Of a DNA stretch of 64,000 nt, positions 54,103 to 63,123 are shown piece by piece (the stretch's first letter is position 1; each line of letters opens with the position of its first letter). The notes under the pieces were generated by a model, which worked only from the letters and a program-made list of their open reading frames with translations, made no database searches and was not told the origin of the DNA. The DNA is taken from the NCBI GenBank assembly GCA_023460975.1, contig JAEWOG010000098.1, forward strand, positions 1 through 64,000, given 5' to 3'. The DNA comes from Actinomycetes bacterium (lineage in GTDB: Bacteria; Actinomycetota; Actinomycetes; Propionibacteriales; Nocardioidaceae). Both the position numbers and the translations under genes were made by a program.

Positions 54103-56184
54103 TTGAAGAAGGACCACCAGCCGCAGCCGGCCACGGCCGCTCGCGTGCAGCGCACCGACATCCAGGTCCTCCGGGCGTTGGCGGTCGGCGGCGTCATCCT
54201 CAACCACCTGTTCCCCCACCGTCTCACCGGCGGGTACGTGGGCGTCGACATCTTCTTCGTCATCTCCGGCTTCCTCATCACCTCGCACCTCGCGAGCGAG
54301 CTCGAGCGCACCGACAAGGTCCGCCTCGGCCGGTTCTGGGCCCGCCGCGCCCGCCGCCTCCTGCCCGCGGCCCTGCTCACCTTGGCTGTCACGCTGGTGG
54401 CGACCCTCGTGTGGCTGCCCCACGCCAAGTGGTCGCAGGTGATGCAGGAGATCCTCGCGAGCGCCCTGTACTTCCAGAACTGGGAGCTGGCCGGGGACGC
54501 GAAGGACTACTTCGCCTCGTCCCAGGCGCCCTCCCCGGTGACGCACTTCTGGTCGCTGTCGGTGGAGGAGCAGTTCTATCTCGTGTGGCCGTTGGTGGCG
54601 CTCCTGGCGTGGGCCGTGGCGCGGCGCGCTGGGCTGAGCCGCCGCAGGGTGCTGACCGCCACGATGGGTGCCGTCGCGATCACGTCGTTCGCCTTCGCGA
54701 TCTGGTCGGTGGAGTCGATCCCCAACCAGGCCTACTTCGTGACGCCGGGACGTGCCTGGGAGTTCGCCGTCGGCGGCGTCCTCGGCGCCCTCGGGGTCGC
54801 CCTTCCGCGCATTCCTCGCGGGCTGGCCGTCCCGGGCTGGGCCGCGCTCCTGGTGACGATGGTCGTCTTCGACGAGGGGTCTGGGGTGCCGGGGGCGCTC
54901 GCGCTGGTGCCCGTCCTGGCCTGCGCGCTGGTGATCTGGTCCGGTCAGGGCTCCGGTGAGCACCGCGCGCTGCCGCTGCGTACGGCGTCGTGGGTCGGCG
55001 ACATCTCGTATGCCCTCTACCTGTGGCACTGGCCGCTGATCATCTTCGTACCCCTCGCCCTGGGGCGGCCGATGTCGCCCGCGCTTGCCCTCGTGATCTT
55101 GGCGCTCACGCTGGTGGTGGCGCAGGTGAGCACCCAGTACGTCGAGGCCCCGATTCGCCAGGGCCGGTGGTTCGCCGAGGGGCCGAGTTGGCACTCGCTC
55201 GTCCCCGCCGGTGTGGCCATGGCGGTGGTCGCGTCGGCGGCCTGGTACGTCCCGCAGACCTTGTCGTCGGACCTCAAGGAGGTCCAGGACGAGCTGCAGG
55301 CGCTCGTCGTCGAGGGCGGGTCGTGCGTCGGGGCGGCAGCCGTCGACAACGACTGCTCCTTCTCGCACGTCCTGAGCGTCGCCAACTCGGACCTCGTGAC
55401 GATCGAGAACTCCCCGTACGCACCAGCGTGGGGAACAACCTGTCAGGTCGAACCGGAGGATCCGACGCCGGCCGCGTGCGAGTTCGGCGTCCCCGCCGCG
55501 GAGGCATCGGCCCGGATCGCCCTGGTCGGGGACAGCCATGCGGGGCAGTGGGCGACGCCGCTGGACCTGATCGCGCGCGAACAGGGATGGAACGTCCTCA
55601 TGCACGTGAAGTCGTCGTGCGTGGCAGCGGCCGGGGACGTTCGTGCCTCCTGGTCGAATGACCTGGCCCTCGCGAGCTGCGACGCGTGGCGCGCGGATGT
55701 CTCCGCCTCCATCGCCGCCGACGAATCCATCGACGCCGTCGTCGTGTCCGGGATCTCGCGCGGCTATGTCTCAGACCCGGCAGACGGCGTGCAGGCGGGG
55801 CTGCGGGAGCAGTGGCGCACGTGGATCGACGCCGGCAAGCCGGTCCTCATCATCAGCGACCCGCCGAGCCTCCAGAAGGGGGTCCCCTCGGAGTGTCTGG
55901 GGACCACGGAGACCGTTGAGGACCCGTGCGCGACGCCAGCCTCGGAGGCGAACACCCCCGATCCGCTCGTTCAGGCGGCCAAGGGTCTGGCTGGAGCGCG
56001 GCTGTGGGACGCCACCCGGTACGTCTGCGACCGGCAATGTCACGCCGTGGTCGGTGGTCTGCCCACGTTCGGGGACGAGAACCACCTGCTCCACTACTTC
56101 ACCCAGACGACGGCGCCCATGCTGGAGCAGAGCCTGACGGACCTGCTGGCAGGCGACCGATCAGCGCAGGTAGCCGGGAAGTGA
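54103..56184 (+). CDS. Acyltransferase 3 with C-terminal SGNH domain (OafA/OatA-like)
   Basis: 693 residues. Residues 1-380 form a ten-helix acyltransferase: IQVLRALAVGGVILNHLFPH, GGYVGVDIFFVISGFLITSHL, RFWARRARRLLPAALLTLAV, FWSLSVEEQFYLVWPLVALL, ISYALYLWHWPLIIF. A further helix (VPAGVAMAVVASAAWYV) leads to an exported SGNH hydrolase-like domain with ALVGDSHAGQW and a C-terminal DENHLLHYF supplying Ser and Asp/His. Such enzymes O-acetylate surface polysaccharide or peptidoglycan. The TTG at 54103 follows GGGGGAG. Its last 24 bp overlap the end of the convergent glycosyltransferase gene. Confidence 0.92.
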   Translation: MKKDHQPQPATAARVQRTDIQVLRALAVGGVILNHLFPHRLTGGYVGVDIFFVISGFLITSHLASELERTDKVRLGRFWARRARRLLPAALLTLAVTLVATLVWLPHAKWSQVMQEILASALYFQNWELAGDAKDYFASSQAPSPVTHFWSLSVEEQFYLVWPLVALLAWAVARRAGLSRRRVLTATMGAVAITSFAFAIWSVESIPNQAYFVTPGRAWEFAVGGVLGALGVALPRIPRGLAVPGWAALLVTMVVFDEGSGVPGALALVPVLACALVIWSGQGSGEHRALPLRTASWVGDISYALYLWHWPLIIFVPLALGRPMSPALALVILALTLVVAQVSTQYVEAPIRQGRWFAEGPSWHSLVPAGVAMAVVASAAWYVPQTLSSDLKEVQDELQALVVEGGSCVGAAAVDNDCSFSHVLSVANSDLVTIENSPYAPAWGTTCQVEPEDPTPAACEFGVPAAEASARIALVGDSHAGQWATPLDLIAREQGWNVLMHVKSSCVAAAGDVRASWSNDLALASCDAWRADVSASIAADESIDAVVVSGISRGYVSDPADGVQAGLREQWRTWIDAGKPVLIISDPPSLQKGVPSECLGTTETVEDPCATPASEANTPDPLVQAAKGLAGARLWDATRYVCDRQCHAVVGGLPTFGDENHLLHYFTQTTAPMLEQSLTDLLAGDRSAQVAGK

Positions 56185-58845
56185 GTCCAGCGCGGCGTCG
56201 AAGGCGGCACGGCTGAACTGCTCCTCGAGGAGCACGTACCCGGCCTCCGCGCGACGGTGTGCCTCGTCGCGGGAGCCAGCCAGCTTCGTCAGCGCAGTGA
56301 CGTACGCGTCGATGTCGTCGAACCGCTCGACCGGCCATCCGGTCTGCTCGGTGACCAACTCCGGCAAGCCGCCCACCATCGGGGCCACGACCGGCAGCCG
56401 GTGCGCCATCACGTCGAGCAGGGTGAGCGGGATGCCCTCCGATTCCGAGGTGAACAGGAAGGCGTCCGAGGCCGTCAAGGGCAGGTCGGTGAACTGCGCG
56501 TACGTGCCGTGGAACGCCACGCCGTGCCGTTCGAGGCGGTCGATGTCAGCCTGGATCGACGCGCTGGCGGTCACGGGTGCGCCGTACACGTCCCAGGCCA
56601 CCGCCAGTCCGGCGCGATCGCACGCCTCCACGATGTCGGCCAGGATGTCGAGACGCTTCTGGCGGTCGAACCGGGCAGCCCACAGGACCCGCAGCGGGGC
56701 CCCCGGGGTCCGGTCGGTCCACGCGGTGCGCTGCGGCGGATCGATCCGGTGGCGGTGGACCACGAACTTGGCCGGGTCGAACCGGTACATCTCGTGCAAC
56801 TCATTGACGAAGGCGTAACTGTCCACGACCACCGCCTCGGCCCGATCGAGGTAGTCGGTCGGGCGTCGCAGCAGCTGGTTGTGGAGCGTGCCGTCGGCGC
56901 CCCGATCGATCACGAAGGTGGACAGGAACAGTCGGGTCGACTCGCCCAGTGCCTGGCCGTAGCGCTCGAAGGCGTTGAAGAACTCCGGCGAGTTGAACAC
57001 GTGCGTGGTCCGCGGCCGGTACTGGGTGACGAGCGTGGCGACCAAGGCCTCCCGCTCATCTGGGCGCAACCGTGCCCAGTGCGGGTGCGCGGGCAGGTCG
57101 ATCAGCCGCGCGTCCCCCAGCAGGTCCGTACGCGTGGACTTCTGGTGCGTGGTGACCACCACGACGCTGGCGTCGGGAAGGGCGGCGCGTACGGCGTCGA
57201 CGTAGCGGGCCAGCACCACGTCACCACCGCCCATCCGTACCCACGGGGCGATGAACAAGAAGTCGGGGCGCTGGGCACCGATGCGGTCCACGGCGTCCCA
57301 CCAGACCTCCGCTGCCGGGGAGAGGGCGCCGTCGTCCGGGGGGCCGACCTTGAGCATCGTCGACAGGTGGCCGGTGGACGGCATCTGCACCCAGGGCTCG
57401 ATGCGGTGCATGGCCGCGATCTCCTCGCGCACCGCCGGGGCAACGGAGGTGGGATCGACGTACTCCTCACGGTGCGAGATGCGCCATCCCTGACGGCCCT
57501 CGATGCGGCCGTGCTCCAGGAAGTGCTGGAGGAGTGCATTGTTCGGGTGCCCGGCCAGGTCGGGGTACTCGTTGCGGTACCACTCCAGATCGAGGTGGGT
57601 CACGTCCGTCAGTTCGTCGTCGGACAGCAGTGCGCGCAGCCCGGCGCGATGACCGGTCTCGAGGTAGTGCCGGATGGCGGCGGAGTCGTCCAGGGCCGTG
57701 ACCTCGGCGTTGAGTGCTCGGTAGTGCCACACGTTGAACACGCCGGGTTGCAGCAGACCGAGTTCGGCCTCGGTGAGGGCAGCCCGGCGGCCCTCGGACT
57801 CACCATGGGTCTCGTAGTGACGCCGCGCCTGAGCGTCGTCGAACTGGGCGACGTCTGCGTACAGGTAGCGGTAGTGGTCGACGTTCAGCGTGCTGCGCGC
57901 CCGCAGGAACGACGCCCGTGCTGCCGGCTGAGACCCCGACGGCGCGGGAGGGACGACCTTGCCGCGTGCATGGCGGACGATGGACCGCTGCAGGCCCTTG
58001 CGCGGCGACGTACGGTGCGGGCCCTTGGACTCGCGGGCGTTCTCGAGGACCTCCGCAGCCAGGGCGGTGTCGGTGAGCAGGGCGGTCTGCGGCAACAGGC
58101 TGCCGGTCGCCTCGTGTTCGCTCATCAGGGAGCCTGCTGAGCGCACGCGATAGAACAGCTCGGTGTCCTCCGCGCACAGGTGAGGGAAGCCGCGATCAAG
58201 CGTCTCCAAGCCCCAGTGCCAGTCCTCGGGGCCGAAGCCGGAGGATCCGGGGAGAGCCGCGTACGGCACCTGCTCGAACACCTCACGCGCGGCCATGCAG
58301 AACGCGTCCCAGTAGTTGTGGTTGTAGACGTTGCCGCGATTGAACGCCGCTTCCGTGCTCGCGATCAGCGGCCACAACTGCCAGCGGCCCTCGAAGATGA
58401 CGAGGTGACGCGGGTGGATCACGCACGGGGAGCCGTGCGCCGTGCCCGTCGCGTGGGCGCGCTCGATCCAGTTGCGGCTGGGCAGGTTGTCGGCGTCCAG
58501 GACGCCGATCCATGGGGCCTCGGTGTGCTCGATGCCGTAGTTGCGTGATGAGCCGCAGTCACCCTGCGACGTGGGCAGGATGCGCGTGGGTACGAGGGAC
58601 CCCACGACCCCGTCGGGCCCCAACGCCTCGGTGAAGATCTCGGTGGTGGCACGGTCGGCGTTGTCCAGCACGCCCAGCACCTCGACGCGCAGCCCCCGCT
58701 CCCGGGCGTACTCCACGGAACGCGCCAGGGCCCGGAAGGTCGGGTGGGCCAGGGTTCCTTCACGGTGACCAGTGACGACGACTGCGACGTCGACCGACCC
58801 TCCGGTCGCGTTCGAAGCGTCAGGAGCGGTGTTGCGGTCGGTCAT
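56161..58845 (-). CDS. Large glycosyltransferase: GT2 domain, three HYR repeats, GT4 domain
   Basis: 894 residues. Residues about 18-270 are GT2-like (VDVAVVVTGHREGTLAHPTF, GDCGSSRNYGIEH, WIGVLDADNLPSRNWIE). Residues about 315-470 carry three repeats of about 45-50 residues with the pattern YRxLxxDV...HYxxxGxxEGR (VDHYRYLYADVAQFDDAQAR; NVWHYRALNAEVTALDDSAA; DLEWYRNEYPDLAGHPNNAL). Residues about 540-894 are GT4-like with RVLWAARFDRQKRLDILADI, FTSESEGIPLTLLDVMAHRLP and PMVGGLPELV. Two transferase modules in one chain suggest it adds two successive sugars. Cytoplasmic. ATG 58845, 15 bp after the epimerase gene. Confidence 0.88.
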   Translation of the reverse strand: MTDRNTAPDASNATGGSVDVAVVVTGHREGTLAHPTFRALARSVEYARERGLRVEVLGVLDNADRATTEIFTEALGPDGVVGSLVPTRILPTSQGDCGSSRNYGIEHTEAPWIGVLDADNLPSRNWIERAHATGTAHGSPCVIHPRHLVIFEGRWQLWPLIASTEAAFNRGNVYNHNYWDAFCMAAREVFEQVPYAALPGSSGFGPEDWHWGLETLDRGFPHLCAEDTELFYRVRSAGSLMSEHEATGSLLPQTALLTDTALAAEVLENARESKGPHRTSPRKGLQRSIVRHARGKVVPPAPSGSQPAARASFLRARSTLNVDHYRYLYADVAQFDDAQARRHYETHGESEGRRAALTEAELGLLQPGVFNVWHYRALNAEVTALDDSAAIRHYLETGHRAGLRALLSDDELTDVTHLDLEWYRNEYPDLAGHPNNALLQHFLEHGRIEGRQGWRISHREEYVDPTSVAPAVREEIAAMHRIEPWVQMPSTGHLSTMLKVGPPDDGALSPAAEVWWDAVDRIGAQRPDFLFIAPWVRMGGGDVVLARYVDAVRAALPDASVVVVTTHQKSTRTDLLGDARLIDLPAHPHWARLRPDEREALVATLVTQYRPRTTHVFNSPEFFNAFERYGQALGESTRLFLSTFVIDRGADGTLHNQLLRRPTDYLDRAEAVVVDSYAFVNELHEMYRFDPAKFVVHRHRIDPPQRTAWTDRTPGAPLRVLWAARFDRQKRLDILADIVEACDRAGLAVAWDVYGAPVTASASIQADIDRLERHGVAFHGTYAQFTDLPLTASDAFLFTSESEGIPLTLLDVMAHRLPVVAPMVGGLPELVTEQTGWPVERFDDIDAYVTALTKLAGSRDEAHRRAEAGYVLLEEQFSRAAFDAALDSLPGYLR

Positions 58846-58860
58846 CGAGCAGGTCAGTCC

Positions 58861-59778
58861 TCAGGTGTGTGCGGCCCCGGAACGCGGGGCCATCGGGAGT
58901 GGGCGGGCCAGCCAGGTGGCGGTGTCTCGGGGGGAGAAGTCGACGATCTCACGCAGCCGGGAGATGTCGAGCTCTGCCGTGGGTACGTCGGAGGCCCGCG
59001 CGGGTCGGCGGTCGAAGTGCGGCTCCACGCCCAGACTGGCAGACAGAGCGGTGATCACCTCCATCACGGACGTGCTGCGGCCGCTGCCGACATTGAGCAC
59101 GCGGACCCCGTGGGCGCGTTCGTGCAGGCGCAGGAGGACATCGCACAGGTCGTCCACGTGCAGGAAGTCGCGGCGCGCACTGCCGTCGCCGAACACGGTG
59201 ATCGGCTCGCGGGCGGTGAGGTGGGCGCGCGCCACCCCGATCAGACCCTGGCTGCCGTGCTGCGGCTCGCCGGGACCGTACACGTTGGCGCACCGCAGGA
59301 TGTCGGCGCTGAAGCCGCCCTGGCGGGCGTGCATCGCGACGTACTGCTCCGCTGCGGCCTTGATGATGCCGTAGGAGTTGATCGGCCACAGGGGGGTGTC
59401 CTCGCGCGTCGGGACCGGCGCGGTGGGCCCGTAGACCGTGCCCCCTGAGGAGAGGAACGTGACGTGCCCGACGCCGTTGCGCCGCGCTGCGGTCAGAGTG
59501 GCCAGCACCGGGGCGAGGTTGGCGGTGGTGTGCCCGAGAGGATCGGCGTCCGACTCGGCAGGCTTCGTGGTCCCGGCCGCGTACACGACCAGGTCGGCTC
59601 CGGCGAGCACGTCGTCGAGGGCGTCGGCGTCGTCGGCGAGTCCGCGTACGAAGCGGATGTCGGCGACATCGAGCTCGCGGGTGTCCAGCGCGGCGACGGA
59701 CCAGCCTCGCTCGGCGGCGGTGCGGGCGAGGCGTTCACCGATGAACCCGAACCCGATGATCGCGAGGGTGCCCGCCAT
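58861..59778 (-). CDS. NAD-dependent epimerase/dehydratase
   Basis: 305-residue extended SDR. GTLAIIGFGFIGERLARTAAE is the NAD site, LVVYAAGTTKP the next strand, FLSSGGTVYGP and SYGIIKAAAEQY supply Ser and YxxxK, and LRCANVYGPGE and RRDFLHVDDLCDVLL follow as in GalE-like UDP-sugar epimerases. It probably makes a nucleotide sugar for the flanking glycosyltransferases. ATG 59778 overlaps the upstream stop codon by one base (TGATG). Confidence 0.92.
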   Translation of the reverse strand: MAGTLAIIGFGFIGERLARTAAERGWSVAALDTRELDVADIRFVRGLADDADALDDVLAGADLVVYAAGTTKPAESDADPLGHTTANLAPVLATLTAARRNGVGHVTFLSSGGTVYGPTAPVPTREDTPLWPINSYGIIKAAAEQYVAMHARQGGFSADILRCANVYGPGEPQHGSQGLIGVARAHLTAREPITVFGDGSARRDFLHVDDLCDVLLRLHERAHGVRVLNVGSGRSTSVMEVITALSASLGVEPHFDRRPARASDVPTAELDISRLREIVDFSPRDTATWLARPLPMAPRSGAAHT

Positions 59779-61790
59779 CAGTCTCCCCCTGCCGTCATGC
59801 GACGTGACCACTCGTCTACCCACGCAGAGTATCGGGTGAGGTACCCCTCGGCGTCGTGGACCCCTCGGGCCGTCTCCAGCGCACCACGTCCCAGACGCAT
59901 CACCACCTCGACGGGAGCGGTGACCACCTCGCGCATCATCGCCGTGAGCGCAGCCAGGTCATTGGGCTCGCACAGCCACCCGGACCGGCCCGCCTCCACG
60001 AGTTCGCCCACGCCGAACGCGGCCGTGGCCGCGACGGGGCGTCCGATCATCATCGCCTCGAGCATCGTGCGCGGCATGGACTCCACGTCGGAGGCCGACA
60101 CGAGGACGTCACAGGCCCTGTACCAGCGCGCGATGTCCGGGTCGGTGGGCACGACATGCACCTCGGGGAGGTTGAGCTCCTCGACCAGGACGGAGACGGC
60201 GCGCGAGTAGGCGTTGTCACTCGCCCCGACCAGACACAGGTGCGTCCCGGCCCGTTCCGCCTCAGTGAGCCGGGCGAAGGCGCGTACGAGACTGGCCTGC
60301 GCCTTGCGCGGCTCCATCGTGCCCACGCAGAGCAGCACGCGAGCGTCGGCCGGCAGCCCGAGCGCCTGCCGGGCACGCTGCTTGGCGGCCACCTCGGGCG
60401 TCCCGGTCGGCACCGGCACGCCGTACGGGACCAGCGCCGCCGCAGGTTCCGGCACGACGTCGGCGTAGAGGTCACGGGTCGAGGTCGCCTCGAAGACCAC
60501 GTGGGTGGTCTCTGCGAGTGCGGTGTGCGTGGCCGCGGTGAGCGCCTCGTACGTGCCCGCAGTGCCCAGGTAGTGGCACCAGAACTCGGCCACGTCGAAG
60601 GACTCGTGGATGGCCCAGACCGACTCGATGCCCAACCGGCCCGCGGCGAGGACCGCGGGGAAGGTGACCAGCGTGTTGGCGAGGACGCCGTACGCGCGGT
60701 GCTCCGCGCCGAACGCAGCGATCTGCTGCACCCGGTAGTCGATCTCCTCGGGAGTGCGGGGCACCGGTCCGACCAGCAGCACCGGCGCACCGAAGTCGCG
60801 CTCGATGCGTTCCAGCAGCGGGCCGGATCCGCTGGCCACGACGCAGAACCGCACACCCTGGGCGTGCAACCGCTCCAACAGGAGGTCCAGGTAGAGCTGG
60901 GCGCCGCCGACTCCCAGGTCGTGAGCGGCGACGAGCAGGGTCGGGGCCGCGGTGGTCGAGGCGGACAACCAGTCCACCCGCCGAGCCAGGGCCTCCGCCA
61001 GAGTGGCGGCGCGCTCCGGTGTCAGCGCAGGGACGGCAGGCGCCGACACCACCTTGACGGTCCTGGAGGGCAACTCCTGGCGTTCGCCGTCGACGGTGAC
61101 GACTGCGGCCCGGACGACGAGCTCCTTGGCCCCCGCTGGCACCCGTACGAAGCCTTCGAAGCGGCCGAAGGAGGCCTCTCCGCCCGTGCGCCCGTCCGTG
61201 AGAGGGCCGGGCAGCCCGATCCGCGCGCGCACCCAGGTCTCACCGTCGTCGCCGCTGACCTCCACCCGGGCCACGGTTTCGGCCGCGGCGGTGTCGCCAC
61301 CGACACGGACGACGCCGGGCGTCGCCTCGGGGATCGGGTCCAGCGACCCGTACGGGCGCCCGGCGCCGAAGAGGGTGCGCTCGCCGAACTCGAGCAGCAC
61401 CGTGCGCGAGGGCCCATCGGCGGACTGCACCAAGGCGTGCGCACGCAGGACGAACTCGCCGTCGGTGGCCGGCACATCCAGGGTGGCGGACCAGCCGGTG
61501 TTGCCGCCCACGTTCGCGGCAGCGTGCACCTGGGCGACGTCCGGGCGGGGCTCGCCCGGCATGGCCGTGCCCACCACCTCTCCATCCACCGTGAGCACGA
61601 CGAGCAGCACTCGTGCGTCGAAGTGTGCGACCCAGCCGGTCGCGACGAACTGGGTGGTGATGGTCTCGTCCGCGAGCGGGGTGTCCAGGGAGCCCCTGAG
61701 CCCGGCGCGCAAGCGGGGGGCGCCCTGGCCGCGGGCAGGCTCGCCGGGGGGACGGGACGAAGGCTGGGCGGGACCTGTGGGTGCTGGCAC
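59778..61790 (-). CDS. Glycosyltransferase family 4 protein with N-terminal beta-sandwich-like region
   Basis: 670 residues. The first 265 are rich in beta strands (TTQFVATGWVAHFDARVLLV, WSATLDVPATDGEFVLRAHA, TVARVEVSGDDGETWVRARI), like accessory sandwich domains of surface-glycan enzymes. From about 285 a GT-B transferase follows: HDLGVGGAQLYLDLLLERL, NTLVTFPAVLAAGRLGIESVW, LCVGTMEPRKAQASLVRAFA, SASDVESMPRTMLEAMMIGRP. The GTG at 61790 has TATCGT six bases upstream, so this first gene of the minus-strand glycan operon is probably leaderless. Confidence 0.88.
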   Translation of the reverse strand: MPAPTGPAQPSSRPPGEPARGQGAPRLRAGLRGSLDTPLADETITTQFVATGWVAHFDARVLLVVLTVDGEVVGTAMPGEPRPDVAQVHAAANVGGNTGWSATLDVPATDGEFVLRAHALVQSADGPSRTVLLEFGERTLFGAGRPYGSLDPIPEATPGVVRVGGDTAAAETVARVEVSGDDGETWVRARIGLPGPLTDGRTGGEASFGRFEGFVRVPAGAKELVVRAAVVTVDGERQELPSRTVKVVSAPAVPALTPERAATLAEALARRVDWLSASTTAAPTLLVAAHDLGVGGAQLYLDLLLERLHAQGVRFCVVASGSGPLLERIERDFGAPVLLVGPVPRTPEEIDYRVQQIAAFGAEHRAYGVLANTLVTFPAVLAAGRLGIESVWAIHESFDVAEFWCHYLGTAGTYEALTAATHTALAETTHVVFEATSTRDLYADVVPEPAAALVPYGVPVPTGTPEVAAKQRARQALGLPADARVLLCVGTMEPRKAQASLVRAFARLTEAERAGTHLCLVGASDNAYSRAVSVLVEELNLPEVHVVPTDPDIARWYRACDVLVSASDVESMPRTMLEAMMIGRPVAATAAFGVGELVEAGRSGWLCEPNDLAALTAMMREVVTAPVEVVMRLGRGALETARGVHDAEGYLTRYSAWVDEWSRRMTAGGD

Positions 61791-61880
61791 GGCAACACGA
61801 TAGGTGAGCCACGTCGCGTCCGCCGCTGAGGACGGCGTGGCGGATGTGGTGTCGCGATGGGCTGGCGCCGTGGCGGGGAT

Positions 61881-61895
61881 GGGGCATCATGCCCC
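61881..61895. promoter_or_regulatory. Short palindrome before the enoyl-CoA hydratase start
   Basis: GGGGCAT and ATGCCCC (7-bp arms, one central base) end one base before the ATG at 61897. It would mask translation initiation as RNA, or serve as an operator if the mRNA is leaderless. Confidence 0.4.
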
Positions 61896-61896
61896 C

Positions 61897-62661
61897 ATGA
61901 GTCAGAACGCCTCCGACGAACTCGTCCACTACGCCAGCGCCGAGGGCGTCGCGACCCTGACCCTGGACTCGCCGCACAACCGCAACGCGCTCAGCCGGCA
62001 GCTGGTCACCGAGCTGTTCGCGGGTCTCGAGCGGGCGGGGGCTGACGACGACGTTCGGGTCGTACTCATCGAGTCCTCGGGCAAGGTGTTCTGCTCCGGC
62101 GCCGATCTGTCGGAGGCGAGCGCGGGTGGGATGGAGGAAGGCACCCGGCGCATCGTGGCCCTGCAACGCCTCATCGCCACCCTCGACAAGCCCGTGGTCA
62201 CCAAGAACGTCGGGGCGGTGCGCGCCGGCGGCATCGGCATCGTGGCCGCCGCGGACGTCGCGGTGAGTGCCGAGGAGGCGACCTTCGCCCTCACTGAGGT
62301 CAAGCTGGGGTTGGCCGCAGCCATCATCAGCCTCACGGTCTTCCATCGGATGAACCCCCGCGCCGCCTCTCTCACCGCGCTGGGCGGCGAGGTGTTCAGC
62401 GGGGCTGAGGCTGCGGCGTACGGCCTGGTGACCAAGGCAGTGCCCGCGGCGGACCTCGACGCCGAGGTCGCTGCCATCTGCGCCAGTCTGGCGACCGGCG
62501 CCCCTCAGGGTCTGCGCGAGACGAAGCGGGTCGTCAACCGCGACCTCGTCGCTGCACTGGACTCCCGCGGCGAGGAAATGGCGGCCCTCAGTGCGTCGCT
62601 CTTCGCGTCGCCGGCCGCGCACGAGGCCATGACGGCCTTCCTGAGCCGGCCGAGGGGCTGA
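61897..62661 (+). CDS. Enoyl-CoA hydratase/isomerase family protein
   Basis: 254-residue crotonase. VATLTLDSPHNRNALSRQLV opens it, VFCSGADLSEASAG and GAVRAGGIGIVAAADVAVS form the oxyanion hole, and TFALTEVKLGLAAAIISLTV is the second catalytic region. The Glu of the usual GxPExGLG is not in its standard context (KLGLAAAIIS), so it may be a hydratase with a shifted base or another crotonase activity. It might supply the hydration step missing from the operon at 40-50 kb, but it is 11.7 kb away. ATG 61897 has no ribosome site. Confidence 0.88.
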   Translation: MSQNASDELVHYASAEGVATLTLDSPHNRNALSRQLVTELFAGLERAGADDDVRVVLIESSGKVFCSGADLSEASAGGMEEGTRRIVALQRLIATLDKPVVTKNVGAVRAGGIGIVAAADVAVSAEEATFALTEVKLGLAAAIISLTVFHRMNPRAASLTALGGEVFSGAEAAAYGLVTKAVPAADLDAEVAAICASLATGAPQGLRETKRVVNRDLVAALDSRGEEMAALSASLFASPAAHEAMTAFLSRPRG

Positions 62662-62675
62662 GCCGGGCGGGCGGC

Positions 62676-62949
62676 GTCATACGAACCTGTCCCGTGGGGC
62701 CGGGCGTCATACGAACCCGTACGTATTGCGTCGCCTTTGTATGACGCGGGCCGGGGCGGGTGCCGTTTGTATGACGGATGCCCGATTCGTATGACGGGGC
62801 CCGCGCATCTGGCTGGGCGTCATACGTTCCGGTCCTGCCGGGCCGGGCGTCATACGAACCCGTACGTATTGCATCGGCTTTGTATGACGCGGGGCGACCG
62901 AGGCGCCCTTTGTATGACGCGGGGGCGGGCGAGACACCGTACGTATGAC
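62676..62949. repeat. Phased GTCATAC/GTATGAC array 3, two centres
   Basis: Unit 1: GTCATAC at 62676 and 62706, GTATGAC at 62739, 62769 and 62789. Unit 2: GTCATAC at 62819 and 62849, GTATGAC at 62882, 62912 and 62943. Steps are 30-31 bp except one of 20 bp. Both centres (62706-62745 and 62849-62888) span exactly 40 bp and share GTCATACGAACCCGTACGTA. The array fills the gap between the enoyl-CoA hydratase and helicase genes; 62950-63123 beyond it shows only the promoter region of the helicase. Confidence 0.92.
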
Positions 62950-63123
62950 GCACACCCCCGGAGCCAGCACCTCATCGTCTACACGTCGGCCGACTGATCG
63001 AGGCCGCTCGGCGCTACCCCCCATGTTCCGGTCCGCGCGGTTCGGGGGCGGGGGTAACGTTGTCCCTTGGCTTGAACGTCGTCCGGAGGGGTCACCGGAC
63101 ACAGTGGGAGTGGAGAGGCCGAG

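Noticed and set aside
54083..54106. Seven-codon ORF (MTGETKA) before the acyltransferase gene
   Set aside because: Too short to support, although its stop overlaps the TTG start; noted only as a possible coupling sequence.
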